This document shows, piece by piece, positions 8,182-17,277 of a stretch of DNA of 64,000 nucleotides; position 1 is the stretch's first letter, and each line of letters begins with the position of its first letter. The position numbers and the translations under genes were made by a program. This DNA is from Desulfobacteraceae bacterium (GTDB lineage: Bacteria > Desulfobacterota > Desulfobacteria > Desulfobacterales > Desulfobacteraceae): assembly GCA_016744295.1 (NCBI GenBank), contig JADGEQ010000016.1:62001-126000 (forward strand), written 5' to 3'. The notes under the pieces are model-generated. The model saw nothing but the letters and a program-made list of their open reading frames with translations, did no database searches and was not told the origin of the DNA.

Positions 8182-9780
8182 TCATTTATCCGGGGAATCT
8201 GGGTGCTGACCCTGTCCGTTTAATCCGTTGAATATCCCGATGCCCGTCGGTGTTACGGACAACCCCCCGTTTCCTGTACATCTGAGTGCCGAAGGCAGCA
8301 TCTGGCCGACTTTATACATGGCATCAATGGTTTCATCCAGCGGGATCACTTTGTCAAAACCGGCCAGGGCCATATTCGCACAGGCGATGGCATTGGAGCC
8401 TGCCATGACGTTTTTGCCAAGGCATGGCACTTCCACACGGTCCCCCACGGGATCGCAGACCAGCCCCATGACATTCTGAAGCGCCATGGCCGCAGCATCC
8501 ACCGCCTCCTGGGCATTGCCGCCCATCAATTCCACCAGCCCGCCGGCCGCCATACATGACCCGGCACCGCATTCCACCTGGCACCCACCCACTTCCGCAG
8601 CAAAGGTGGCATGCTCGGCAATAAAAACACCGATCATACCGGCTGCCAGCATCGCCTTTGTTCCTTGATCCAGGGATAACCCCATGGCACGGCAGGCACC
8701 GATGATCGTTCCCGGCAGCCCCCCGCAGGCACCGGCCGTGGGCGCGGCAACGATTACGCCCATTGAGCTTTTGACTTCCATCATGGCAGTGATGCAGCTG
8801 ATGATGGAATTCAGTACATTGCCCGGTAAAAGTTTTTGGGCTTCCCCAGCTTCTGTGATCAAATGGGATTGCCTGCCCAGGATACGGTCTTCATACTCGG
8901 TCCCCTTAAGCCCCGATTCAATGGAATGATCCATCAATTGTACGATCTCCTTCATCTTGTCAAACACAGCCGATGCTGGCAGATTGCCCCGGGCACTTTC
9001 ATAGGCCAGGGCCAACTCATACAAAGAGTCGCCCCCGGTGTTGCTTTCCAGCATCTCTTTGGCCGTTAAAAACGGGACCTGGCAGTCTTTGGATGACAGA
9101 ACCGGCAGGACCGGAGACAATGCCATCACCCGTTCAACGCCAGGTAAACCTTCCAACCGTTCCAGAATTTTTGGGTTTAATCCTTCACCGGCCTTCAAGT
9201 TGACAAGGACACCGGTATCTGTTTTTGCGGTTTCAATATACGCCACAGCAACTCCCTGATCTACAAAGATATCCCGCACACGATCAGCTGTAGAATTGTC
9301 CACGCAAAACACCAGGGTTTCATAAAAATCCCCCACAATTTTAACCGGATACCCATCAATGTTTTCAAACGCGATCATTCCGCCGCCAGTGGAAATGGAC
9401 GATGTAAATACGGTTTCACCCTGGTCGCTGTAGAGGGTCATGCGATAGGTATTGGGATGCACCGCCTCATATGCCTCGATGCGGAAACTGACGTCCAACC
9501 CCCTTGCTTTTGCAATTGCCAGTGAACCCGGCAATTGTTCATTTTCAGGTTCATAGCCCAGAAGCCCCCCCACAAGGCCCATGTCTGAACCGTGGCCGTG
9601 ATAGGTGGTGGCCAGCGCCCCTTTAGGATCAAACACTACCATAGCTTTTTTCAGCCTGCCTTTAACCATCTGCCTTCCCAGGCGACCGATCCTTACGGCA
9701 GCCGCAACGTGAGAGCTTGACGGTCCGCGCATGACAGGACCGATGACGTCATTGAAAATACTTGCCGGTTGTCTGCTCAT
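8182..9780 (-). CDS. sdaA: L-serine ammonia-lyase, single-chain iron-sulfur type
   Basis: A 532-residue cytoplasmic enzyme converting L-serine to pyruvate and ammonia. The N-terminal beta domain has SIFNDVIGPVMRGPSSSH and an ACT-like middle region (VERVMALSPVLPV). The C-terminal alpha domain has MGVIVAAPTAGACGGLPG and CDPVGDRVEVPC, which supply cysteines for the labile 4Fe-4S cluster. The start is set at the ATG at 9780 because AGGAGAA lies 8 bases upstream and the extra codons before it are not conserved-looking. It is last in the HypD-TRAP unit, so pyruvate formation from an imported or derived amino acid fits. Confidence 0.9.
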   Translation of the reverse strand: MSRQPASIFNDVIGPVMRGPSSSHVAAAVRIGRLGRQMVKGRLKKAMVVFDPKGALATTYHGHGSDMGLVGGLLGYEPENEQLPGSLAIAKARGLDVSFRIEAYEAVHPNTYRMTLYSDQGETVFTSSISTGGGMIAFENIDGYPVKIVGDFYETLVFCVDNSTADRVRDIFVDQGVAVAYIETAKTDTGVLVNLKAGEGLNPKILERLEGLPGVERVMALSPVLPVLSSKDCQVPFLTAKEMLESNTGGDSLYELALAYESARGNLPASAVFDKMKEIVQLMDHSIESGLKGTEYEDRILGRQSHLITEAGEAQKLLPGNVLNSIISCITAMMEVKSSMGVIVAAPTAGACGGLPGTIIGACRAMGLSLDQGTKAMLAAGMIGVFIAEHATFAAEVGGCQVECGAGSCMAAGGLVELMGGNAQEAVDAAAMALQNVMGLVCDPVGDRVEVPCLGKNVMAGSNAIACANMALAGFDKVIPLDETIDAMYKVGQMLPSALRCTGNGGLSVTPTGIGIFNGLNGQGQHPDSPDK

Positions 9781-9953
9781 ACCCGTTCTCCTATCTCTAA
9801 TCCCAATTTTTTGTACATCATTGCACATATCCTTATAATAGTTGATTGCTTGAAATCTTAATACTGCCAAAGCGTTGGTCCACCCCGGGGCGTCAACCTG
9901 TAATGAGCCGTTTCGGGGTGATAGGGTCTCGCCTGAACCAGGGGGGACCCAAG

Positions 9954-9974
9954 CCCCCCCCCCAAAAAAAAAAA
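9954..9974. repeat. mononucleotide tract C10-A11
   Basis: Ten C followed by eleven A sit just past the stop of the small membrane peptide gene, in the roughly 200-base gap before the serine dehydratase. It is outside coding sequence. Slippage here could affect only mRNA structure or operon read-through. Confidence 0.8.
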
Positions 9975-9978
9975 GGGA

Positions 9979-10140
9979 TCAGGACAAAAAGTCCGGGTCT
10001 GACCAGTCCCTTTTGTCGGCAGTCCTGTACAATGCCCCGCAAAAAATGGCAACCAGAAAGGCAAAAGGGGATTTTGTGGAGATCCCTGCCAGAAAAAAGG
10101 CAAAGCACAGGGCCGCGAACAGGGTTTTATAAAACTTCAT
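9979..10140 (-). CDS. 53-residue membrane peptide in the TRAP operon
   Basis: Starts with ATG after a strong AAAGGAGG site, 15 bases downstream of the dctM stop. The product (MKFYKTLFAALCFAFFLAGI, TKSPFAFLVAIFCGALY, then a charged tail) has one or two short hydrophobic segments. It resembles no family I know. The excellent ribosome site and operon spacing support a real gene, perhaps an accessory of the TRAP permease. Confidence 0.6.
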   Translation of the reverse strand: MKFYKTLFAALCFAFFLAGISTKSPFAFLVAIFCGALYRTADKRDWSDPDFLS

Positions 10141-10155
10141 GAAAAGCCTCCTTTC

Positions 10156-11478
10156 TTACCATGGGGTCCCCATGATAAAATGGGGTAGGAACAGGGACAG
10201 TTTCGGAAAAAACACGGTTACGAAAAGTACGGGAACCCAGCACAGCAGGATAAACCACATGCAGGGTTTCATCATTTCGTCAATGGGGGCAGCCCCGAGG
10301 CGCCCGGACAGGTAAAGAACGGGTGCGGCTGGCGGTGTGATGCATCCCAGGCCCGTGTTCACACCGATGATCGCCGCATAATGAATGGGGTTAAACCCCA
10401 GTTTAATGATAATGGGCATCAATATGGGGGTGGAGAGCACCACCACAGAGATATCATCCATGAGCATGCCCATGATCACCAGGAAAATATTGATCATAAA
10501 CATGATGGCAAGGGGTTCGCTCGATATGGAGTAAAACAGGGAAAGCAGCACTCCGGGCAGATCTTCAAGGATATAAAGACGGCTGAGCATGGCCACCGAA
10601 TACAGCATGACCGTGATCACCCCCGTGGTGACCGCTGTTTCCACAATCACCTGATACGTGTTTTTCAGGTTAAGGCCCTTGTAGACAAACATGCCGATGG
10701 GAACGGCGTAGAACACAGCCATGGCCGATGCCTCGGTGGTGGTCATGATGCCTCCGTAAATGCCTCCCAGGACAAGAAACGGAAGGAAAAGAGCAGGTAT
10801 GGCCTGTTTACCCCTTGACTGGAACAACCGGATCTTATCCGCGGTTGTCCTGTTCATTTTGTCGGTCTCTATAACCGCGGTGTTGTTTTTCAACTGCCAC
10901 TTGGCCACGACACACAAAAGCACGGTGGTGATAATGCCGGGAATCACCGTGGCCAGGAAACATGCCAGTACCGACTGGCCGGCGATCCAGGCAAAAATGA
11001 TCAGGGTGGCGTTGGGGGGAATCAGCAGCCCCAGAAGTGAGGCATTTGCCATGAGTGCTGCCACAAGGCCCCTGGGATAATTTTCTGCCCGAAACCGGGG
11101 AAACATGATGGAGCCCACGCATGATAGGGTGGCGCAGGCCGCGCCACAGATGGATCCGACAATGGCGCATGAAATGGTGGCGGCAATTGCCAGACCGCCC
11201 TTATAATGCCCCACAAACACATCCACAAAATCAACCAGCTTGGCCCCGATCTTTCCCCTTTCCATGATGCCGCCCGCGGTAATGAACAGGGCGATGGCGA
11301 TCAGGGAGACCGAGTTCATCTGGGCATAACCGTAAGGAAGCAGTTGGGATGCCTGGTAGCCTTCCCCTGCCGGTCCGCCGAAAAAAATCAGGCAGGCGGC
11401 CGATGCCATGAAGCTGACGGGAACAGGCACGCCAATGACCAGACAGGCCATGAGAGTAAGAATTGCGATATAAATCAT
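10156..11478 (-). CDS. dctM: TRAP transporter large permease subunit DctM
   Basis: A 440-residue, about 12-helix membrane protein. It has the N-terminal TRAP segment LVIGVPVPVSFMASA, GAACATLSCVGSIMFP, NATLIIFAWIAGQ and the C-terminal GCITPPAAPVLYLSGR. It uses an ion gradient to drive import of the ligand delivered by DctP. The ATG at 11478 overlaps the dctQ stop as ATGA, so this start is preferred over an upstream in-frame one. Partners are dctQ and dctP just upstream; the cluster's enzymes point to hydroxyproline or a related amino acid as substrate. Confidence 0.95.
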   Translation of the reverse strand: MIYIAILTLMACLVIGVPVPVSFMASAACLIFFGGPAGEGYQASQLLPYGYAQMNSVSLIAIALFITAGGIMERGKIGAKLVDFVDVFVGHYKGGLAIAATISCAIVGSICGAACATLSCVGSIMFPRFRAENYPRGLVAALMANASLLGLLIPPNATLIIFAWIAGQSVLACFLATVIPGIITTVLLCVVAKWQLKNNTAVIETDKMNRTTADKIRLFQSRGKQAIPALFLPFLVLGGIYGGIMTTTEASAMAVFYAVPIGMFVYKGLNLKNTYQVIVETAVTTGVITVMLYSVAMLSRLYILEDLPGVLLSLFYSISSEPLAIMFMINIFLVIMGMLMDDISVVVLSTPILMPIIIKLGFNPIHYAAIIGVNTGLGCITPPAAPVLYLSGRLGAAPIDEMMKPCMWFILLCWVPVLFVTVFFPKLSLFLPHFIMGTPW

Positions 11479-12056
11479 TTGTCCGTCCTCCTGACCAGTG
11501 CCCAGGCGCTCAAAAAAAGATCCCTGGTAAAATAAATTGACATGAACCCGATCCCCATGAAAACCGACAGGTAGCCCACCCAGAAGGGAATCCTCCATAC
11601 CGTTGTTTTGGGGATGGCAACACCCGTTCCCAGAGGGCCATCAAAGCCAAAGAAGAAAAATTCATACCCGTACCAGGTAAACAAAAGACACACGGCCACA
11701 GTGATTAGATTTTTGAGAAAAAACATAAATGCTTTCAGTCTTCCCTCGGGCATGTATGCATTGATCAGGTCTGCAGACACATGGGTGCGGTTATAAGCGC
11801 CGATGGCCGCGCCCATAAAGTAAAGCCAGAAGGCCAGAAACTTGACCCATTCCTCATAGCCGTACAGGTCGCCCTTGACGATGTACCTAAAAAAGGTGGC
11901 TGCGCAGATGATCAGGGTCAGCAGAACAGAGGAGGAAAAACAGATAAAGGAAAAACTGTTGATCACCACCTTGTCAAAGATGTTTTTCCGTGCTTGTGGT
12001 GGTTCCATACACGAAGATGAGGGATTGCATTGAATCCCAGCGTTATTGTCAGACAC
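11475..12056 (-). CDS. dctQ: TRAP transporter small permease subunit DctQ
   Basis: A 193-residue, four-helix membrane protein (LIICAATFFRYIVKGDLYGYEEWVKFL motif region, then GAYNRTHVSADLI). The start is placed at the GTG at 12056, because AAGGAG precedes it by 9 bases and lies inside any longer reading from the ATG at 12077. It overlaps dctM by four bases. Confidence 0.9.
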   Translation of the reverse strand: MSDNNAGIQCNPSSSCMEPPQARKNIFDKVVINSFSFICFSSSVLLTLIICAATFFRYIVKGDLYGYEEWVKFLAFWLYFMGAAIGAYNRTHVSADLINAYMPEGRLKAFMFFLKNLITVAVCLLFTWYGYEFFFFGFDGPLGTGVAIPKTTVWRIPFWVGYLSVFMGIGFMSIYFTRDLFLSAWALVRRTDK

Positions 12057-12154
12057 GGGGGGGGTACTCCTTAGCATTGAGGGGGCCGCAAGAAAAAGGG
12101 AATCCTTAGCTTACGGCCCGTTTCATTAATCAAAGCCCAACGATTGAAAATCAG

Positions 12155-13165
12155 CTATTTTGGGGAAAGCTCTTTTCTAAACTCGTCCATGAGTTCCTTG
12201 GTCATGTTTTTTTCAAGCTTCGGCCAGGTGGTGGCACAGGCTTTCATGATCGGTGCCAGGTTTTCCTTTTTATAGGTAAAGACCTTGACCCCTTTTTTCT
12301 CAAGCAGGGCCATGTAATGGGCATCAATTTCTCTGGCGTTTTCAATGCTTTTGGTGGTGGCCCGGGAAAGGATGCCCAGAATTGCTGCCTGGTCCCGGGG
12401 GGTGATGTTGGCCCAGGTCTTTTTGGAGATCATATAGTTCATGACCTCAAGGGAGTAGTTGGTCATGTACCAGTACTTGAGGACATCTCCCAGGGAGGTG
12501 TAGGCCGCGGCCACGGGATATCCGTTAACACCGTTGACTACCCCGGTCTGAATAGCCTGATAAACATCTGCGTAGGGAATGGTGACGGTCTTGTACCCCA
12601 TGGCTTCGGCTGCCAGCTTGTAGACATCCATATTGGGAACACGGATCAGCACACCCTGATCTGCTGCCGGATTGAGGGGGTCCTTGGCCGGCTTGGTGGT
12701 GCCCGTGCCGATCATCCCTTCGATAAAGAAGCCCAGCAGCTTGACCCCGAGTCTTTCATTGAACTCGTCCATCTTTCCAAAAAGCCACCCGTCCTTGGCA
12801 AATACCGTTTTGGCGTCGTCATAATCGGCCACGTAACCGTTGATGTAAAGCAATTCCATTCTTGGGTCGAACTGGCTGGGCACGGAGATACAGGACATAT
12901 CAATGGTGCCTCGAATCTGCTCTTCATATACCAGGGAATAGTCCCCCAGCTGGTTGGCAGGGTATACCTTGACCTGGATTCTTCCGTCGGTTTTTTCCGC
13001 GATCTCCTTTGCAATGTCGTGCATCTGGATGGTGGCCGGATGATCGGCTGCGTGCTGGCCTGCAAACTTGAGCACCATTTCGGATTTTGCAAATGCAGTG
13101 CCGCCCAGTGAAACCATTGCCAGAATCAAAAACGTACAAACGATGAATTTAGCTTTTACATACAT
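12155..13165 (-). CDS. dctP: TRAP periplasmic binding protein DctP
   Basis: A 336-residue secreted protein. Residues 1-26 form a signal peptide ending TAFA. The mature part has LKFAGQHAADHPATIQMHDI, the ligand-arginine segment LIRVPNMDVYKLAAEAMG and YQAIQTGVVNGVNG of the DctP fold. In this family an Arg in the RVP motif holds the carboxylate of the ligand. The gene lies between the GRE activase and dctQ on the same strand, so import of the HypD substrate is the natural guess. Confidence 0.95.
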   Translation of the reverse strand: MYVKAKFIVCTFLILAMVSLGGTAFAKSEMVLKFAGQHAADHPATIQMHDIAKEIAEKTDGRIQVKVYPANQLGDYSLVYEEQIRGTIDMSCISVPSQFDPRMELLYINGYVADYDDAKTVFAKDGWLFGKMDEFNERLGVKLLGFFIEGMIGTGTTKPAKDPLNPAADQGVLIRVPNMDVYKLAAEAMGYKTVTIPYADVYQAIQTGVVNGVNGYPVAAAYTSLGDVLKYWYMTNYSLEVMNYMISKKTWANITPRDQAAILGILSRATTKSIENAREIDAHYMALLEKKGVKVFTYKKENLAPIMKACATTWPKLEKNMTKELMDEFRKELSPK

Positions 13166-13267
13166 GGTAATTATCCTTTTAAAGAGTTAAAATTATAATG
13201 GTTAGACCTTATTAAAAAAAACTATATCCTCCTTATTCTCAAAAAGATGGTTCGGTTATTCCTAGGA

Positions 13268-14176
13268 TTATCCGCCGATGACCGGATTAATGCCGCAGCC
13301 TGAAAAAACCGCGGCAATACCGGCGATTTCATCCGTGGCGGGTTCGGCCATTGATCCCTGATCAAAGGACCGGCCCAGCCGGTCGTATTTGCCTGCCATG
13401 ATATTGTGGTAGGCAAGGATGTTTATGGTTCTGGCACCACCGGGAAGAGAGGCGATGAATGCCGCGGTCTGCCGGATATTTTCCCCATCGTCATTGACAT
13501 GCTTGATCAGGGGCAGACGGATATTGATACGGGCGCCGATTTCAGCAAGGGTTTTAAGATTGTCCAGAATGAGTTCATTGCCGACGCCTGTCCACTGCTT
13601 ATGCCGCTCCGTATCCATCATTTTGACATCGTAGAGGAAAAGATCCGTGTGTTCCGCTACTTCAACAAGGGTTCGGGTTTTAGCGTATCCTGTGGTGTCC
13701 ACGGCCCGGTGCAGGCCTCTACTGCCCGCCTCTTTGAGCAGTGTGGTCAAAAATCGGGGCTGGTGCAGCGGCTCGCCCCCGGAAAAGGTGACACCGCCGC
13801 CGGACTGATCAATGAAGATGCGCTCCTTTTCCACGGTCCGGAGGATTTCATCCACCGACACCCGTCTGCCGGACATTTCTATGGCCAGACAGGGGCAGAC
13901 CTCGGCGCACCTGCCACAGCCGGCGCAGCGCTTCATGTCCGCGGCAATGCCCTCGGCGGTCATGATCAGGGCCTGTTCCGGGCAGGTTAGGACACATTCA
14001 CCACAGCCGATGCACTTGCCCCGGTTATACATCCGCTCGACACCGGGAGCCACGCTTTCCGGGTTATGACACCAGGCGCATCCCAGGGGGCACCCCTTGA
14101 AAAATACGGTGACCCGGATGCCGGGACCGTCGTTAATGGAATACCGCTTAATGTCGAAAATCATGCCTGAAGCCAT
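13268..14176 (-). CDS. hypE: glycyl radical enzyme activase (HypD activase)
   Basis: A 302-residue radical SAM enzyme. The N-terminal KGCPLGCAWCHNPE holds the CxxxCxxC cluster. A two-cluster ferredoxin insert follows (CIGCGECVLTCPEQA and CAGCGRCAEVCPCLA), as in class I GRE activases. VTFSGGEPLHQP is the SAM-binding GGE motif. It makes the glycyl radical on the adjacent dehydratase. The start at 14176 (ASGMIFDIKRYS) is 31 bases after the GRE stop; longer starts overlap it. The symbol follows the hydroxyproline literature and is unrelated to hydrogenase HypE. Confidence 0.9.
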   Translation of the reverse strand: MASGMIFDIKRYSINDGPGIRVTVFFKGCPLGCAWCHNPESVAPGVERMYNRGKCIGCGECVLTCPEQALIMTAEGIAADMKRCAGCGRCAEVCPCLAIEMSGRRVSVDEILRTVEKERIFIDQSGGGVTFSGGEPLHQPRFLTTLLKEAGSRGLHRAVDTTGYAKTRTLVEVAEHTDLFLYDVKMMDTERHKQWTGVGNELILDNLKTLAEIGARINIRLPLIKHVNDDGENIRQTAAFIASLPGGARTINILAYHNIMAGKYDRLGRSFDQGSMAEPATDEIAGIAAVFSGCGINPVIGG

Positions 14177-14207
14177 TTTTTCCCCACTTTTCAACTCTGC
14201 GCCCAGA

Positions 14208-16667
14208 TTAGAACACATCGTTTTCCGTCCGTTCAATCACCTCCTGCTGGAGGTCGTCGTTCATGTCGTTGAAATAGTCGCTGTATCCGGCCATGCGCAC
14301 CAGAAGGTCCTTATAGTCGTCGGGACATTCCCTGGCCGCCAGCAGGGTGGCGGTGTCCACAATGTTGAACTGGATATGGTGGCCGCCCAGGGAGAAGTAG
14401 GAACGGATCAGCTGGCCCAGCTTTTGGATATCCACCTCCCGTTTGAGCAGATTGGGAAGGAAACGCTGGTTCAATAAGGTGCCGCCGGATTTTTCCTGGT
14501 CAAGCTTGCCCAGGGATTTGATCACGGCGGACGGGCCGTTTGTATCCGCCCCGTGGGACGGGGATGTGCCGTCGGAAATAGACTTGCCGGCCAGACGTCC
14601 GTTGGGTGTGGCCCCAAGCACCTTTCCAAAATAGATATGGCAGGTGGTGGACAGCATGTTCAAATGATATTGGCCACCCTTTACATTGGGCTGACCGTCA
14701 ATGCTAGCCACAAGGTCGTCGTACACCCGGACCGCAACGGCATCGGCAAAGTCGTCATCATTGCCAAAAAAAGGAGTGTGGTTCATGATGGTCTGTCGCA
14801 TGACCTCCTCCCCTTGGAAATTTTCGGCAAGGGCATCCAGCAACTTTTTCATGGTGTACCTGCGGTCTTCAAACACGTGTTTTTTGATGGCCGTCAGGCT
14901 GTCGGTCACGGTGCCGAGCCCGCAGCACTGGATGTAGTTGGTATTATAACGGGGACCGCCGTCGTAGTAATCCCTGCCCTTGGTGATGCAGTCCTCAATG
15001 ACAACGGAGAGAAGGGGGGCCGGGGCATATTTGGCAAACATCCGGTCAATGTAGTTGGAGACCCGAACCTTTTGATCCACCACAAAGCGAACCTGCCTGA
15101 ACAGTGCCTCATACAGATCTTCGAAGGATTCAAATCCCCGGGGATCGCCGGTTTCAATGCCCACTTTCTTTTGGGTGGCAGGATCAATTCCGTTGTTCAG
15201 GGTGACTTCCAGGATCTTGGGCACGTTGAGGTAGCCGGTGAGGAGAAATGCCTCCTTTCCAAAGGCACCCACCTCTATGCATCCGCTGCAGCCGCCTTCC
15301 CGGGCATCTTTCAGGTGTTTGCCCTGGCGGACCAGTTCAAGGATATAGGCATCCGGATTGAACACGGACGGATACCCGTGGCCCTGGCGGATCACACGGG
15401 TGGCGGCATTCAGAAACCTGTCCGGGGTGAGGGTGCTGATATGCACGGATGACCCGGGCTGGAGGATATGCAGTTCTTCAATCACCTCAAGGATGATATA
15501 GGAAACTTCGCTGACCCCGTCCGATCCATCGGGTGTCACCCCGCCGATATTAATATTGGTAAAATCGTTGTATGTCCCGCTCTCTCTGGCGGTCACGCCC
15601 ACTTTGGGAGGGGCTGGATGGTTGTTGACCTTGATCCAGAAACAGCAGAGCAGCTCTTTTGCCCCATCCCGGGTCAGGGTGCCCTGGGCCAGTTCCCTTT
15701 GGAAAAAGGGCGCCAGGTGCTGGTCCAGGTGACCGGGGTTCATGGCGTCCCAGCCGTTGAGTTCGGTGATGGTGCCCAGGTGGACAAACCAATACATCTG
15801 GATGGCTTCCCAGAAGTTCCGGGGTTTTTCTGCCGGCACCCGCCTGCAGACCCGGGAAATTTTAAGGAGTTCTTCCCTGCGGTCCTGATCGGTTTGGGTT
15901 TTTGCCATTTTCTCTGCCAGTTTGGCATGGCGTTCGGCAAAAAGAATGACAGCGTCGCAGGAAATGGCCATGGCTTTCCACTGCTCTGCCTTATCCGTGG
16001 CATCCGGATCGGTCAGGTAATCCAGTTCCGCAATATTTTCTTGGATCTCCCGCTTGAAATCCAGCATGCCCCGCTGATAAATTTTTCCGTCCAGCACGGT
16101 GTGGCCCGGGGCCCGTTGTTCCATGAACTCCGTGAACAGCCCGGCCTCGTACGCAGCCTCCCATTCCGGGGGAACATGGGAAAAAATCCTTTCGCGCTGG
16201 GTCTTTCCCTGCCAATAGGGGATGACCTCCCGTTCGTAGGTGTCCATGTCTTCCTGGTTGGTGATGTACCGCTGCATATCCCGTGTGTTCAGCACGCGAA
16301 GGTCTTTAACAGAATGGCAGGTCAGCTCGGGAAAGGTGGGAATGGCTTTGGGTTTTGGCCCCCGCTCGCCCACGATAAGCTCATCGTCACCGATATAGAG
16401 GGTTTTTCTTTGGCAATGATCATAAAATGTCATGGCCCGCAACACCGGGGTTGAATAGCGCCCCTGGTTCGCTCTATAAAATTTAGTTTGGTGCAGGGCC
16501 CGCTCTATGGAAATCCTAGGTTCGGTCTCGACGCTGAGTTTTCGCAGCCTCTGTATCCTGTGATTCATACCGGGACGGGATTCGCCCTTCAAAGATTTGT
16601 AAAAATTGCCCTCTGCGCAGGGGATTCTTTCGGGTGTTTCGGATTTGGCGACAACCTGTTCAAACAT
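14208..16667 (-). CDS. hypD: trans-4-hydroxy-L-proline dehydratase HypD (glycyl radical enzyme)
   Basis: An 819-residue cytoplasmic enzyme that dehydrates trans-4-hydroxy-L-proline to pyrroline-5-carboxylate by radical chemistry. The thiyl motif is GGCSGCIEVGAFG (Cys463, Glu465) and the glycyl loop is VRMAGYSDYF (Gly794). Active-site residues recalled for Clostridioides difficile HypD (His160, Asp278, Ser334, Asp339, Phe340, Cys434, Glu436, Tyr450, Thr645, Gly765) all recur here at a constant offset of +29, including His189, Asp307, Ser363 and Tyr479. That argues for HypD rather than CutC, IslA or glycerol dehydratase. The start at 16667 has GGAGGG just upstream; an in-frame TTG at 16682 is less likely. 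No proC lies nearby. Not hydrogenase HypD. Confidence 0.85.
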   Translation of the reverse strand: MFEQVVAKSETPERIPCAEGNFYKSLKGESRPGMNHRIQRLRKLSVETEPRISIERALHQTKFYRANQGRYSTPVLRAMTFYDHCQRKTLYIGDDELIVGERGPKPKAIPTFPELTCHSVKDLRVLNTRDMQRYITNQEDMDTYEREVIPYWQGKTQRERIFSHVPPEWEAAYEAGLFTEFMEQRAPGHTVLDGKIYQRGMLDFKREIQENIAELDYLTDPDATDKAEQWKAMAISCDAVILFAERHAKLAEKMAKTQTDQDRREELLKISRVCRRVPAEKPRNFWEAIQMYWFVHLGTITELNGWDAMNPGHLDQHLAPFFQRELAQGTLTRDGAKELLCCFWIKVNNHPAPPKVGVTARESGTYNDFTNINIGGVTPDGSDGVSEVSYIILEVIEELHILQPGSSVHISTLTPDRFLNAATRVIRQGHGYPSVFNPDAYILELVRQGKHLKDAREGGCSGCIEVGAFGKEAFLLTGYLNVPKILEVTLNNGIDPATQKKVGIETGDPRGFESFEDLYEALFRQVRFVVDQKVRVSNYIDRMFAKYAPAPLLSVVIEDCITKGRDYYDGGPRYNTNYIQCCGLGTVTDSLTAIKKHVFEDRRYTMKKLLDALAENFQGEEVMRQTIMNHTPFFGNDDDFADAVAVRVYDDLVASIDGQPNVKGGQYHLNMLSTTCHIYFGKVLGATPNGRLAGKSISDGTSPSHGADTNGPSAVIKSLGKLDQEKSGGTLLNQRFLPNLLKREVDIQKLGQLIRSYFSLGGHHIQFNIVDTATLLAARECPDDYKDLLVRMAGYSDYFNDMNDDLQQEVIERTENDVF

Positions 16668-16795
16668 AAACCCTCCGTTCAATCAAACCGTTCTTGTTTA
16701 GAAAGGACAAGGCATTCGTTTTCATAGCCTTCCGGCTTTATTCTAAATAAGATTGCCTCTCCTTCTTTTTCAAAGGATATATAGTAACTCATTAG

Positions 16796-16809
16796 ATCTG
16801 TCAACAGAT
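16796..16809. promoter_or_regulatory. palindrome upstream of hypD
   Basis: ATCTGT-CA-ACAGAT is a perfect 6-2-6 palindrome 129 bases before the hypD start, in the 610-base divergent gap. It could bind the nearby GntR-type regulator or another dimeric repressor. The rest of the gap is AT-rich; a 64-codon minus-strand frame at 16820-17014 shows no recognisable domain or ribosome site. Confidence 0.4.
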
Positions 16810-17117
16810 TATCTAGTCTTCAGATGAATTTATCAAAATGCCTCTCCACGGGTCGATCACATGCCTTTTTTTTATATATATTCCATACCCGCCTACACAT
16901 CGATCCCACCTTGAAGGGAATTAAACCATAGTTGTAAAAAAACCGACAACCATCTCGGGCGTTGTAAATATCATACCTATATTTATCATCTATCCCCCAT
17001 CCAAAATCAAACAACTGTATATTCTTCTTTATATAATCATATTAATTCAAGTATTTATATATGGATTTGCTCTCTTTTAGACAATAATACATAGAAAAAA
17101 GCCCAAATAAGATAATT

Positions 17118-17155
17118 ATAAATTTATCATATGATAGGATAAATTTATCTTGACA
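17118..17155 (+). promoter_or_regulatory. inverted repeat and -35 element before the aldolase gene
   Basis: ATAAATTTATC (17118-17128) and GATAAATTTAT (17138-17148) form an 11-bp inverted repeat with a 9-base spacer. Directly after comes TTGACA (17150-17155), a consensus -35; the -10 17 bases later is weak. The arrangement fits repressor control of the aldolase-AOR unit. Confidence 0.45.
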
Positions 17156-17277
17156 TTTTCCTTACATTTCCATTACCCTGGGGTTAGTTTTTGGATAATA
17201 GTTAAACTTCTTTTAATTATTTGCTGGAAAAAATAATCGTTCAAAAAAACCCAAAAAAGTATCGGAGAAATCATCGT

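Noticed and set aside
12317..13111. 264-codon plus-strand frame
   Set aside because: Antisense shadow of dctP, which has a signal peptide and full TRAP motifs.
14553..16454. Plus-strand frames of 299 and 328 codons
   Set aside because: Both are antisense to hypD, whose catalytic and glycyl motifs are complete.
14208..16667. Isethionate sulfolyase or choline lyase identity for the GRE
   Set aside because: The active-site positions match HypD throughout, including His189, Asp307, Ser363 and Thr674, rather than the sulfonate-binding or choline-binding sets.
16820..17014. 64-codon minus-strand protein
   Set aside because: No ribosome site, no domain, and it sits in the AT-rich regulatory gap of two divergent operons.
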